DNA of 64,000 bases from Bradyrhizobium hereditatis. GTDB lineage: Bacteria; Pseudomonadota; Alphaproteobacteria; Rhizobiales; Xanthobacteraceae. The stretch spans positions 310,001 to 374,000 of the forward strand of contig NZ_JAGKJK010000002.1 of assembly GCF_020329435.1 (NCBI RefSeq), in the 5' to 3' direction. Of the stretch, positions 18,757 through 27,850 are shown piece by piece. The notes under the pieces are model-generated. The model ran no database searches, had not been told where the DNA came from, and worked only from the letters and a program-made list of their open reading frames with translations. The translations under genes and the position numbers were made by a program. Within the stretch, counting starts at the first letter, position 1, and each line of letters starts with the position of its first letter.

Positions 18757-19518
18757 TCAGTGGATGAGCATGCCGCCGTTGACGTCGATCACTGCGCCCG
18801 TGACATAGGCGGAGAGGTCGGAAGCAAGGAACGTGTAGATTCCCGCAACGTCCTCCGCTTGGCCGAGGCGGCCGAGCGGAATGCCCTCGAGTATCTTCGC
18901 CTTCATCTCGTCGGTGAGCTTGCCGGCCGTGATGTCGGTTCCGATCAGGCCGGGCGTGACACAATTGACGCGAATGCCATCGGGTCCGAACTCACGGGCC
19001 ATCGCCTTGGCAAGGCCGAGCACGCCGGCCTTTGCCGCGGAATAATGCGGGCCGCCGAAGATGCCGCCGCCGCGCTGCGCTGAGACCGACGACATACAGG
19101 CAATCGAGCCGGACTTGCGCCGGCGCATGTGCGGGATCACCGCCTGGGAGAGAAACAGCACGCCCTTGAGATTGACATCCTGGATGCGCTCCCAGTCCGC
19201 GGGCGTGATTTCGAGCAACTTCACCGGCTGGGTAATACCGGCGTTGTTGATCAGGATATCGATCTGGCCGAAGGCGCCGATCACGGCGTCGGTCGCATTC
19301 ATACAGGATTTCCGGTCGGCGACGTCGCAGGCGAGGCCGAGGTGGGATCCGCCCGAAACGACTTCCAGGCTCTTTGCGGCGAGTTCGGCCGCGGCGCCGT
19401 CGATGTCGAGGATCGCGACCCGGGCGCCTTCTGCCGCAAACCGCCCGGCGGTTGCCAGGCCTATTCCGCGCGGCGAGGCCGCGCCCGAAATAACCGCTGT
19501 CTTGCCGCGTAGCAGCAT
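18757..19518 (-). CDS. Short-chain dehydrogenase (SDR), first gene of the transketolase operon
   Basis: A 253-residue SDR with cofactor motif SGAASPRGIGLATA (about residue 11), NNAG near 89, catalytic YSAAK near 159 and a C-terminal GAVIDVNGG. The start at 19518 is fixed by AAGGAGGAG just upstream; an earlier in-frame ATG at 19560 is ignored. It probably oxidises a sugar or polyol to the ketose used by the transketolase pair; this is inferred from the operon only. Confidence 0.88.
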   Translation of the reverse strand: MLLRGKTAVISGAASPRGIGLATAGRFAAEGARVAILDIDGAAAELAAKSLEVVSGGSHLGLACDVADRKSCMNATDAVIGAFGQIDILINNAGITQPVKLLEITPADWERIQDVNLKGVLFLSQAVIPHMRRRKSGSIACMSSVSAQRGGGIFGGPHYSAAKAGVLGLAKAMAREFGPDGIRVNCVTPGLIGTDITAGKLTDEMKAKILEGIPLGRLGQAEDVAGIYTFLASDLSAYVTGAVIDVNGGMLIH

Positions 19519-19650
19519 GTCTCCTCCTTGGCATTGATCCGAGACGCCGTCGACCGGCACCTGTTTCCTTGATCCTATCGACTATTCCGGGGCCGCGATG
19601 GCGACAAACGCGCAGTTGTCGCCCATAGGTGAATCTGGTTCACTTATGGC

Positions 19651-20541
19651 ATGTTGCTGTCCAGTATCCCGATTTCGGCGATCCGCGCCTTCGAGGCGGC
19701 CGCGCGCACCGGCTCGTTTCGTGACGCCGCAAACGAACTTCATTTGACGCCGAGCGCCGTCAGTCACGCGATCCGCAAGCTGGAAAGCACGATGAGCACG
19801 ACGCTGTTCGAGCGCAGCGCCCGATCGATCCGATTGACGCCGGCCGGACAAAACCTGATGCGTCACGCCGGCGCCGCATTCGACAATCTGCGGCGCGGAA
19901 TCGAGGAAGTGGCCGGCCGCGGGCCGCAACTGCTTCGGGTGCATTGTGCGCCGAGCTTCGCGGCGCAGTGGCTGGCGCCGCGTCTCGGCCAGTTCATTGC
20001 CGCCGAACCCAAGCTGGAAGTGCGGCTCGCCGCCAGCACCGAATATGCCCGCTTTGGCAATGACGATTTCGATCTCGACATCGTCTATGGACAGCCGAGG
20101 AGCGAGTCTCTGGAAATCATTCCGCTCGGCGAGGAGACCGTTACGCCCCTGTGTACGCCGGCGCTTGCAAAGAAGATCCGCAAACCGAAGGATTTGTTCA
20201 GCCACGTGCTTATTCGTTCAGAGGTCAAGCAGGTGCAATGGCACCAATGGTTTGCCGCGAATGGGCTTGAAGCGCCGGCCATTCATGGGATGCGTTTCGA
20301 CCGCAGCTTCCTGGCGATTGCTATGGCTTCAAGCGGTCTCGGCGTCACCCTGGAATCCACGCGACTTGCCGAGCGCGAAATCGAGACGCGCAGACTGGTC
20401 GCTCCGCTCGCCGGCAGGGCGGTCGATATCCGCTATGTCGGCCACCATCTCGTGTTCCCCCGCGCCAACCGGCAGCGCCGCGCGGTAAGGGCGTTCGCCG
20501 ATTGGATTATGTCGGAGCTTGATCGGACCACACGGCCCTAG
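19651..20541 (+). CDS. LysR-family transcriptional regulator (GcvA-like)
   Basis: A 296-residue regulator. The winged helix-turn-helix is at residues 5-65 (IRAFEAAARTGSFRDAANEL, then LTPSAVSHAIRKLE). The effector-binding domain follows, with the GcvA/AmpR-like region FDLDIVYG. It is divergent from the SDR-transketolase operon with 132 bases between starts, so it is the likely regulator of that operon. Confidence 0.9.
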   Translation: MLLSSIPISAIRAFEAAARTGSFRDAANELHLTPSAVSHAIRKLESTMSTTLFERSARSIRLTPAGQNLMRHAGAAFDNLRRGIEEVAGRGPQLLRVHCAPSFAAQWLAPRLGQFIAAEPKLEVRLAASTEYARFGNDDFDLDIVYGQPRSESLEIIPLGEETVTPLCTPALAKKIRKPKDLFSHVLIRSEVKQVQWHQWFAANGLEAPAIHGMRFDRSFLAIAMASSGLGVTLESTRLAEREIETRRLVAPLAGRAVDIRYVGHHLVFPRANRQRRAVRAFADWIMSELDRTTRP

Positions 20542-20833
20542 GAGCGCTAAATGGACATTCTGCCCCAACATCCAGCCGAAACGCACCAGCGCCGCCCAGC
20601 GTGCTCGGCTTCGTTCTCTCGATCACCCGCCGGGCGCAACAACTGGCAGTGCCAGCCTCCGCGCCAGAAAGGTTAACCGCCGAGGCGGCCCGGTCACCGA
20701 ATTCAAATCGCCGTTGTGTTCAGTCAACATCTGATTATACTACTGTCTCAGCCGCAACCGCTGCTGAGATTTCATTGTTGGTGACCAGGCCCGTCTGCTT
20801 AGGCGGGCCGTCGCCGTTTCAGGGTTCGTGGCG
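20542..20833. other. Non-coding region upstream of the URC operon
   Basis: About 290 bases without a recognisable gene. A GGCCCG/CGGGCC hairpin with a 10-base loop lies at about 20789-20810, close to the operon start; no T tract follows it. It could affect expression of the leader, but no riboswitch family was recognised. Confidence 0.35.
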
Positions 20834-22084
20834 ATGACTCGTTCCAATCGGATTGATCATATTCGCATTACGTCGCACCCGGCACCGGGTGCCAAGCTGA
20901 AATTCCCGATCACCTGGGGCGCAGCCAGCGCCCGCGAACGCGGACCGGTCATTGGCACCGTGTCACGCCCGGCCGACCGTAACGTGATCGGTACGCATGG
21001 CGGCTCCTACTCGATCTACCGCGCGCTCGCCGTCTCATCCGGCGCACTCGATCCCCTGAGGCGCCCGAACCTCACGAATACTCACCCCGCCGAAACGATC
21101 GGGCCATTTCCACAATGGACCGAGCCGCAGCGGATCGTCTCGCTCGATCCGTGGGGACATCTTGCCGCGGAAAGCTTCGCAACCGAGATCGCCGAAGGCG
21201 TCGACATCCGTCCGAGCATTGCCGTCACGCGCGCCCGTCTCGATCTGCCCGAACTGCAAGCCGCGGTCGAAGCCGGACGGCTCAAGCAGGATGGCGAAGT
21301 CGTGCATGGAAATGGCAGCGTCTCCGTGGTGAAGATTGCGATCGACCCGGTCTGGTATCTGCCCGGCCTGGCGGCGCGCTTCGCCACCACCGAGAACAAT
21401 CTGCGTCGACAATTGTTCGAACAGACGGCAGGCATGTTTCCGGAGCTGGTGACACGGCCAGACCTACAGGTTTTTCTGCCGCCGATCGGCGGCACAACAG
21501 CCTATCTGTTCGGCGACGTCACCAAACTGCCCGACCACCGAACCGAGATAACGTGCCGTGTACATGACGAATGCAACGGTTCGGACGTATTTGGCTCTGA
21601 CATCTGCACCTGCCGTCCCTATCTGATTCACGGCATAGAGGAATGCGCACGCGCAGGCCAAAGCGGCGGGCTCGGCGTCATCATCTACAATCGGAAGGAA
21701 GGCCGCGCGCTCGGCGAAGTCACGAAGTTTCTCGTCTACAACGCCCGCAAGCGTCAGGAAGGCGGCGATGCCGCGGCCCAGTACTTCGAACGCACCGAAT
21801 GCGTTGCCGGCGTGCAGGACGCCCGATTCCAGCAACTAATGCCGGATGTGGTGCACTGGCTCGGCCTGAAGCGAATCGACCGCTTCGTTTCCATGAGTGA
21901 CATGAAACACGATGCGCTGACCGCTCAGGGTATCGAAATCGTCGAGCGCATACCGATTCCCGACGATCTCGTGCCTGCCGACGCGCATGTGGAAATCGCA
22001 GCAAAGAAAGCCGCAGGCTATTACACGCCCGAGCCGCAGCGAGACGCGGACAACCCGGTCGGCCGTCCGCTCGAAAATTATTGA
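20834..22084 (+). CDS. GTP cyclohydrolase II-like protein of uracil catabolism (URC1 type)
   Basis: A 416-residue RibA homologue whose C-terminal half carries the zinc-binding C-x10-C-x-C arrangement (DEC ... DICTC, about residues 243-256) and a GLGVIIYNRKEGRALG segment. The roughly 190-residue N-terminal extension has no RibB synthase motifs. With the two genes behind it, this matches the URC pathway first defined in Lachancea kluyveri, where URC1 acts on a uracil-derived nucleotide rather than in riboflavin synthesis. ATG at 20834 chosen; a GTG two codons earlier is possible. First gene of the operon. Confidence 0.85.
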   Translation: MTRSNRIDHIRITSHPAPGAKLKFPITWGAASARERGPVIGTVSRPADRNVIGTHGGSYSIYRALAVSSGALDPLRRPNLTNTHPAETIGPFPQWTEPQRIVSLDPWGHLAAESFATEIAEGVDIRPSIAVTRARLDLPELQAAVEAGRLKQDGEVVHGNGSVSVVKIAIDPVWYLPGLAARFATTENNLRRQLFEQTAGMFPELVTRPDLQVFLPPIGGTTAYLFGDVTKLPDHRTEITCRVHDECNGSDVFGSDICTCRPYLIHGIEECARAGQSGGLGVIIYNRKEGRALGEVTKFLVYNARKRQEGGDAAAQYFERTECVAGVQDARFQQLMPDVVHWLGLKRIDRFVSMSDMKHDALTAQGIEIVERIPIPDDLVPADAHVEIAAKKAAGYYTPEPQRDADNPVGRPLENY

Positions 22085-23343
22085 GTGAGGTGGCGGCCTT
22101 GTCCCTTGCCGACCCCGAGGCGTCAGCCGCTTGGACGTTGTTGAGCGCGAAAGCTGTCCGCGAACGCGCACATCGCCTGCTCGCGATCGGCCTGGACCAC
22201 CAGCTTCCGAGCTTCCGCATCGACCTCGATCGCCTGGACGGCGCAATCGATCTGGTGCTGGAAACAACGCGCAAGGCCTATCCTTCGCTCGACGTTCCGT
22301 TTCATTCGCGCTGGCGTCACTTCGTCGCCAACGGTGACGATCGCTGGGCTGCCGCAGTCGACCAGGCCGATTGGTCCGATCGCGCGGCCCGAGCTAGATC
22401 CGAATTCGATCTGGCCATCGTCAGCGTCTTTCTTGATGCCGGCGCCGGTCCATCCTGGCGCTACCGCGATCCTAAAACCGGATCCGCCATCGGCCGTTCG
22501 GAAGGGCTGGGGCTGGCCAGCCTTGCCATGTTCACAGGCGGCGCATTCTCCGCCCTCCCCCTTGAGCCCTTGCGAGCCGATGCCGGTGCGCTTGCGAATT
22601 TTGGCGTCGCCGACCTCGAGCGCGGCATGCAGGTTTCGGCTGCCAATCCGCTGGTCGGATTGGACGGCCGTGCGGACCTATTGCGTCGCCTGGGCCGGCT
22701 GGTGGCCTCGAAGCCGGATGTATTCGGCAGCCGCGACACGCCGCGGCCTGGCGGCCTGTTCGACCGCCTTGAGATGCTGGCAGAAGGTGGAGAGCTGCCC
22801 GCCCCGACGATTTTGACGGAATTGCTGCATCAACTCGGGCCAATCTGGCCATCGCGGCTGACGCTGGGAGGGATTTCGCTCGGCGACTGCTGGCGGCATC
22901 CGGCATTGATGACTTCGGATGCAACCAGCGGCATGGTGCCACTGCACAAGCTCTCGCAATGGCTGGCGTATTCTCTCATTGAACCGCTGCAAACGTCCGG
23001 CATCAGCGTCACCGATATCGATGGCCTCACCGGCCTTGCGGAATATCGCAACGGCGGCCTGTTCGTCGATACTGGCGTGCTCGCGTTTCGCGATGCAGAA
23101 GCAGCGCAGCAAGAGCACAAGGTCGCGTCACCGCTTGTCGTGGAATGGCGAGCGCTGACGGTGGCGCTGCTCGACCGCCTCGCTGATGGCTTGCGGCGAC
23201 GGCTTGGACACGACGCCACGTCGATGCCGCTGGCGAAAATCCTCGAAGGCGGCACGTGGGCTGCGGGCCGACGGCTGGCTCGCGAACGCCGCGCCGACGC
23301 GTCGCCTCCGGTGAAAGTCGTCAGCGACGGCACGGTTTTCTAG
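22081..23343 (+). CDS. URC4/urg3-family protein (DUF1688), uracil catabolism
   Basis: A 420-residue protein recognised by its overall sequence ([20 protein letters not shown] near 142; the C-terminal [20 protein letters not shown]) as the URC4/Urg3 family. Its enzymatic step is not firmly known to me. It begins with TTG at 22081, overlapping the URC1-like stop by 4 bases (TTGA), so the two are translationally coupled. A GTG at 22090 is an alternative start. Confidence 0.85.
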   Translation: MSEVAALSLADPEASAAWTLLSAKAVRERAHRLLAIGLDHQLPSFRIDLDRLDGAIDLVLETTRKAYPSLDVPFHSRWRHFVANGDDRWAAAVDQADWSDRAARARSEFDLAIVSVFLDAGAGPSWRYRDPKTGSAIGRSEGLGLASLAMFTGGAFSALPLEPLRADAGALANFGVADLERGMQVSAANPLVGLDGRADLLRRLGRLVASKPDVFGSRDTPRPGGLFDRLEMLAEGGELPAPTILTELLHQLGPIWPSRLTLGGISLGDCWRHPALMTSDATSGMVPLHKLSQWLAYSLIEPLQTSGISVTDIDGLTGLAEYRNGGLFVDTGVLAFRDAEAAQQEHKVASPLVVEWRALTVALLDRLADGLRRRLGHDATSMPLAKILEGGTWAAGRRLARERRADASPPVKVVSDGTVF

Positions 23344-23359
23344 ATCCGAGGTCACAGAC

Positions 23360-23989
23360 ATGGACGGCGTTACAATCGTTAGTCACCCGCTGGTACAGCA
23401 CAAGCTGACGCTCTTGAGAAAGAAAGATATTTCAACCAAGTCGTTTCGCGAACTCCTCAAGGAGACCGGGATGCTGCTGTGTTACGAGGTCACCCGCGAT
23501 CTGCCGCTGGCCGATATCGAAATCGAAACGCCGCTTGCGCAGATGAAGTCGCCGCAGATCGCGGGCAAGAAGCTGGTGTTCGCACCGGTGCTGCGTGCCG
23601 GCGTGACCTTTGCGGAAGGCATGCTCGACCTGGTACCGACTGCACGAATTGCGCATATCGGTCTTTACCGCGAACCGGAAACCTTCACTGCGGTGGAATA
23701 TTTTTTCAAGGCGCCGAGCGATCTGCACGAGCGGCTGGTGATCGTGATCTCGCCTGTATTGGCGACGGCGAACTTGGCCATCGCCGCGGTCGATCGGCTG
23801 AAAGAGCGCGGGGCGAACGATGTTCGACTGGTATGCCTGATCGGCGCGCCGGAAGGCGTCGAACGCATGCGCGGCATTCACCCTGATGTTCCGATCTGGC
23901 TCGCGGCGATCGACCAGGGGCTGGACGGCAACGCCTACATCCTGCCGGGCCTTGGTGACGCCGGCGACCGCGCCTACGGCACGAAGTAG
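23360..23989 (+). CDS. Uracil phosphoribosyltransferase homologue with altered PRPP loop
   Basis: A 209-residue Upp-family protein, 16 bases behind the URC4-like gene. It matches Upp well at the N-terminus ([12 protein letters not shown]) and at the C-terminal uracil pocket ([17 protein letters not shown]). The normal PRPP-binding loop DPMLATGGS of uracil phosphoribosyltransferases is here SPVLATANL (about residues 127-135), losing the loop Asp and both glycines. It probably corresponds to URC6 of the uracil degradation pathway; whether it still makes UMP from uracil and PRPP is open. Convergent with the following LysR gene. Confidence 0.85.
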   Translation: MDGVTIVSHPLVQHKLTLLRKKDISTKSFRELLKETGMLLCYEVTRDLPLADIEIETPLAQMKSPQIAGKKLVFAPVLRAGVTFAEGMLDLVPTARIAHIGLYREPETFTAVEYFFKAPSDLHERLVIVISPVLATANLAIAAVDRLKERGANDVRLVCLIGAPEGVERMRGIHPDVPIWLAAIDQGLDGNAYILPGLGDAGDRAYGTK

Positions 23990-24070
23990 GTTGGCGATCG
24001 GTTCGGCCGCAGCAATCGCATCCGCGGCGTCTGATCTGAATCGACGACTTGCCGAGGTACATCACGTCGT

Positions 24071-25009
24071 TTAACCAATCCTCATTTGCGCAGCCGGTGT
24101 CCGATCAACCTCGGAAGCAACGTCGGTTATTATCTCGCGCAACCACGCCAGTGCGGGATCCATGTGGAACGATGCCGGCCATTGCAGGGCCTCCCGAAAT
24201 GCCGGGATGCGGACCGGGGCGCGCAGCAGCTTCAGCGGAAAGTTTCGCGCGAAGATCGCAGCCAGCCGATGATGCATGGTTGCGATACGGTCTGTCCCGA
24301 TCACCATGGCAGCCATCGCGGTAAAGTTCGGGGCAATCACCTCGATGCGACGCTTATAGCCTAGCTGGACGAGCGCCCGTTCATCAAAGGACGCCCCGCC
24401 CATGAGCCCGAGTTGCGCCGTTATATGTCCAACCTGAAGATAGCGCCGGAGTGAGATCGAACGGCCGATCTGCCTGCTTTCCCGCCAGGCAACACAGCAG
24501 AATTCGTCCGCGAACAGACGTTGGCTGGGATGGCCATCAATCAGATTCGTATCGGGAATCACGACGAAATCGACCTCCCCCCGCTGAAGCTGGTCGTCGA
24601 CCCGGTCACTGAAAGGAAGAATTTCAAGGCAAACGCGCGGTGCGGCCGCATAGACGCGCTTCATCACGGCATGCATCAATACAATGCTCGCATAATCGGA
24701 AACGACCAGCCGAAAGCGCCGCTCTGAGCTAGCCGGGTCGAACTTCGGGGGCGAGATCAGATTAGCCCGGATACGCAGCAAGATGTCCCGCGTCGGCTTT
24801 TCCAGCGATTGCGCCAGTGGCGTCGGCACCAGCTTTCGCTGTGAAATCGTGAAAATCTCGTCATTGAAATACTGACGCAACCTTCCAATGGCGGCGCTCA
24901 TTGCCGGCTGGCTGAGATGCAGGCGCCGACTGGCTCCCATGACACTGCGCTCTTCAAGGATCGCATCGAGAGCGATCAGGAGATTTAGATCCAGGCCTTC
25001 GAACCGCAT
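24071..25009 (-). CDS. NodD-like LysR-family transcriptional regulator
   Basis: A 312-residue LysR protein of the NodD/NahR/LinR branch. The N-terminus MRFEGLDLNLLIALDAIL and the helix-turn-helix SRRLHLSQPAMSAAIGRLRQ follow NodD very closely; the effector domain starts near residue 92. It is divergent from the monooxygenase operon, with a nod-box-like sequence 8-56 bases upstream of its own start. It probably activates that operon in response to a small aromatic or related molecule and may repress itself. No nod genes are visible, so a symbiotic role is not implied. Confidence 0.9.
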   Translation of the reverse strand: MRFEGLDLNLLIALDAILEERSVMGASRRLHLSQPAMSAAIGRLRQYFNDEIFTISQRKLVPTPLAQSLEKPTRDILLRIRANLISPPKFDPASSERRFRLVVSDYASIVLMHAVMKRVYAAAPRVCLEILPFSDRVDDQLQRGEVDFVVIPDTNLIDGHPSQRLFADEFCCVAWRESRQIGRSISLRRYLQVGHITAQLGLMGGASFDERALVQLGYKRRIEVIAPNFTAMAAMVIGTDRIATMHHRLAAIFARNFPLKLLRAPVRIPAFREALQWPASFHMDPALAWLREIITDVASEVDRTPAAQMRIG

Positions 25010-25016
25010 TGGCCGA

Positions 25017-25065
25017 CATCCATGATGTAAATATCACGGATCAATATAATCGATTTTTCAAATTT
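25017..25065 (+). promoter_or_regulatory. nod-box-like operator for the NodD-like regulator
   Basis: Aligned without gaps to the 49-base rhizobial nod-box consensus as I remember it, 33 of 41 constrained positions match. It contains a perfect ATC-N9-GAT at 25040-25054 and a near copy (ATC-N9-AAT) at 25018-25032, then CGATTTTT with CAAAT at the right end. It points rightward, as nod boxes do, toward the monooxygenase operon. Confidence 0.7.
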
Positions 25066-25143
25066 CAAAAATTCGGGTAATCGAGAAATGCGCCGCTCAA
25101 GAAGCCACCAATCAATAAACATATGCCTTGGGAGAAACACACT

Positions 25144-26187
25144 TTGATCAAGCCATGGATTTTCGAATTCATGCAAGCCCCACACCCGAGTGATGGGGAG
25201 GCTCTCTCCGGCACTGTGTCTGCCGTGTTCAACGAAGGTTATGCATTCTGGCTCGAAGCGGAACGGCTCGGATTCGAAGGAATATTCTTCAGCGAGCATC
25301 ACTTCGGTCACTCACTGAGCCCCTCGCCCAATCTCCTGATCGCAGCTATCGCTCGACATACCACCCGGCTCCGCCTGGGCACGATGGGCAATGTCGTGCC
25401 GTTCTATGAGCCGTGGCGCCTCGTCGAAGAACTGACGATGCTCGATCACCTGACCAATGGCCGCCTCGAGATCGGCTTTGCAGCGGGCGTGCCCCAGGAA
25501 CTGCAGCGGATAGGCTTAGGGATGGAGGAGGCCCGCGAGCGGTTCAACGAGGCTCTGGAAATACTTGATGCTGCCCTGGTGAACCCCGTCGTCAGCCACA
25601 GCGGAAAATACTGGAAGTTCGAAAACCTCAATCTGATGCCAGGCGTCTTCCTGCAGCCTGCGCCGCCGAAATGGACAACCGTCGTAAGCACCGGATCCGC
25701 GCAGAAATCAGCCCAAAGGCGATCCAAGATTTGCACCGGCTTCGAATCGGTCTCGCGGATATCGGAAATCTTCGACGTATATCGAAGTGAATGTGACCGA
25801 TTGGGATTGCCGGCAGGGCCCGATCAGCTCGCCATCCGGCGCAATATCTCCATTTCGCGTGATGCAGCCGAGGCGCGGGAAGAATCTCAGGCCGCAAAGG
25901 CGGCGACTCTGAAAATCGTAGCTGGCGATCCGCGCGTCACCGACCGCGCATCATCAACACTCGATGCGCCGAAGGCCGGAGCTGGATTTTCGCTGCATGA
26001 CGACGACTACATCGCAGGCACGCCGGCGCAAGTCGCGGAGCAAGTCATCGATCAATGCCGCAAATGTGGCGCAGGCCATTCTCTCGCAATGCTGGGCAGG
26101 AGCATTTCACCGCGTCGCCGCGAGTCGCTTGCCCTTTTTGGCGAGGAAGTAATTCCGCAGATGCGTCGCGCGCAGATCGGTTCATGA
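25144..26187 (+). CDS. Luciferase-like (LLM) flavin-dependent monooxygenase
   Basis: About 347 residues of the bacterial luciferase/alkanesulfonate monooxygenase superfamily, using reduced FMN and oxygen to oxidise an unknown substrate. Visible features: IFEFMQAPHP at the start, EHHFGHSLSPSPNLLIAAIA near 51, TTRLRLGTMGNVVPFYEPWR near 75, and NGRLEIGFAAG. TTG at 25144 is preferred because GGGAGAA lies 7 bases before it; the ATG at 25123 has no ribosome site. First gene behind the nod-box-like operator, followed by a flavin reductase that would supply its cofactor. Confidence 0.87.
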   Translation: MIKPWIFEFMQAPHPSDGEALSGTVSAVFNEGYAFWLEAERLGFEGIFFSEHHFGHSLSPSPNLLIAAIARHTTRLRLGTMGNVVPFYEPWRLVEELTMLDHLTNGRLEIGFAAGVPQELQRIGLGMEEARERFNEALEILDAALVNPVVSHSGKYWKFENLNLMPGVFLQPAPPKWTTVVSTGSAQKSAQRRSKICTGFESVSRISEIFDVYRSECDRLGLPAGPDQLAIRRNISISRDAAEAREESQAAKAATLKIVAGDPRVTDRASSTLDAPKAGAGFSLHDDDYIAGTPAQVAEQVIDQCRKCGAGHSLAMLGRSISPRRRESLALFGEEVIPQMRRAQIGS

Positions 26188-26309
26188 ACCCGATCGGATC
26201 GGGCGAGCATCAATCGGCTGCACGCGCAACAACAGCGGCATTTCCGAACGGCATGTCCGGCAAGTCGTGAAAGGACGGGTCGCTAGCGGAACAACAGCTG
26301 GAGCAGAGG

Positions 26310-26918
26310 ATGATTCAGGATAGACCTCTCATTCTCGGGATTGGCGGCACGCCGCGGCGCGGGTCGTCATCCGAACGCGCGCTCGCGATCAGCCTCAAGG
26401 CGGCCGAGGACAGGGGCGCCAGGACAATTCTTCTCTCGGGCGCAGAACTGCTTCTGCCGATGTATATGCCCGGACAGCAGCAGTCCGATCAGGCTTCACG
26501 CCTCCTGTCCGCGCTTCGCGAATGCCAAGGCATCATTATCTCGTCGCCTGCTTACCACGGATCAATATCCGGATTGATCAAGAATGCTCTCGACTACGCA
26601 GAAGAACTCAGGGCCGACGCGCGCGCTTATCTGGACGGGATACCAGTCGGCTGCATCGCATGTGCCGGCGGATGGCAGGCGGTTGGGCAGACATTAGCCG
26701 CTCTCCGCACGATTGCTCACTCGCTCAGAGGCTGGCCCACGCCGCTTGGGGCGATGTTGAACACGTCCACGGCCCTGTTCGATGCCAACGGTAATTGTAC
26801 CGATACGGCAACCAAGCATCAGCTCGAGACGGTGGGGCACCAGGTGATCGACTTCGTGCGCACGCAACGTCTTGGCAGACAGAGAACACAATCCACTCCG
26901 GCAGACACAAGGGTCTAA
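26310..26918 (+). CDS. NAD(P)H-dependent FMN reductase
   Basis: A 202-residue flavodoxin-fold reductase. The FMN phosphate-binding loop is GGTPRRGSSSERAL near residue 12, and the isoalloxazine-contacting SPAYHGSISGLIKNALDYAE is near 77. It belongs to the SsuE-like group that makes reduced FMN for two-component monooxygenases, which fits its place 123 bases after the LLM gene. The C-terminal tail is basic and Thr/Gln-rich. Confidence 0.87.
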   Translation: MIQDRPLILGIGGTPRRGSSSERALAISLKAAEDRGARTILLSGAELLLPMYMPGQQQSDQASRLLSALRECQGIIISSPAYHGSISGLIKNALDYAEELRADARAYLDGIPVGCIACAGGWQAVGQTLAALRTIAHSLRGWPTPLGAMLNTSTALFDANGNCTDTATKHQLETVGHQVIDFVRTQRLGRQRTQSTPADTRV

Positions 26919-26967
26919 CCATAGTCCCGGCGCACCAGGCAGGCACGAGGTCAGCAAGGAGTTTGAC

Positions 26968-27747
26968 GTGACATTCGAAACGATAAAGCTCGAAGTTGAT
27001 GGCGTCGACACAGTGGTAAAGGTCATCGGAAGGGGGCCTGCTGTCCTGGCGCTCCACGGCGCAGCAACAATCGAGGGGCAAGAATGGGCGCGCGGCTTGG
27101 CCGACAGGTTTCGGATCTATCTGCCGTTTCATCCCGGCTTCGGTGAAAGCGGGCCGGCGCCGCACATCTGCGGGATGCAGGATTTGATCGTTCATAACCT
27201 GCGGCTCATCGCAACACTCGGGCTGGATCGACCGCACCTCGTGGGGCATTCCATGGGCGGGTGGATGGCAGCGGAAATGGCCGTGTTCGCCGGTGAACGT
27301 TTTTCTCGTCTGGTGCTTAATGCGCCTGCCGGCCTCAACGACCCTAATCATCGCGGCGCCGACATTCGTCAGATCGCGCCTCAGGATCTGCCTCAATACC
27401 TGGCTCATCGTACGGAAGTTGCATCTCAATACTTCCCTGGAGGTCCGCTTGCACCTCCGAAAGAACAGTTCGTCGCGGCTAGGGAAAGAGAGAGCAAGGC
27501 GCTGAGCAATATTCTGAAGGCCCACGGCGTGGGACACCCGAATCTTCGTCGATGGCTAAGCCGGATACCGAACGAAACTCTCATCTTATGGGGCGACAGG
27601 GACAGGATTGCACTTGCCAGCCAGGCAGAGCTCTGGGCGAGAGAGATTCCGAAAGCTCGCATCCATATTGTGCCTGATGTCGGGCACTTCGCCATGCAGG
27701 AAGACCCGACCTGTGTCACAGCGATTGGCAATTTCCTCGCGGGCTGA
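26968..27747 (+). CDS. Alpha/beta-fold hydrolase
   Basis: A 259-residue serine hydrolase. The oxyanion region is LALHGAA, the nucleophile elbow GHSMGG, and the Asp and His of the triad are in WGDRDRI and VGHFAMQE. It probably cleaves an ester or C-C bond in the product of the monooxygenase. GTG at 26968 is chosen because AAGGAG lies 6 bases upstream; an in-frame ATG at 26872 overlaps the reductase gene and lacks a ribosome site. Confidence 0.85.
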   Translation: MTFETIKLEVDGVDTVVKVIGRGPAVLALHGAATIEGQEWARGLADRFRIYLPFHPGFGESGPAPHICGMQDLIVHNLRLIATLGLDRPHLVGHSMGGWMAAEMAVFAGERFSRLVLNAPAGLNDPNHRGADIRQIAPQDLPQYLAHRTEVASQYFPGGPLAPPKEQFVAARERESKALSNILKAHGVGHPNLRRWLSRIPNETLILWGDRDRIALASQAELWAREIPKARIHIVPDVGHFAMQEDPTCVTAIGNFLAG

Positions 27748-27850
27748 GCGCAAGTTGCTCGAGCCTCTCTCTTACACAGCGAGCGCGATCCTAAGGACGG
27801 ACCGACGATCCACTACTTTGCTTCCAAGAATATAACCCAGGGAGATAAAC

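Noticed and set aside
20834..22084. Riboflavin biosynthesis ribA
   Set aside because: The long N-terminal region lacks RibB motifs, and the operon partners are URC4-like and Upp-like proteins.
24071..25065. Symbiotic nodD with a nod operon
   Set aside because: No nodABC or other nodulation genes follow the site; the downstream genes are a monooxygenase module.
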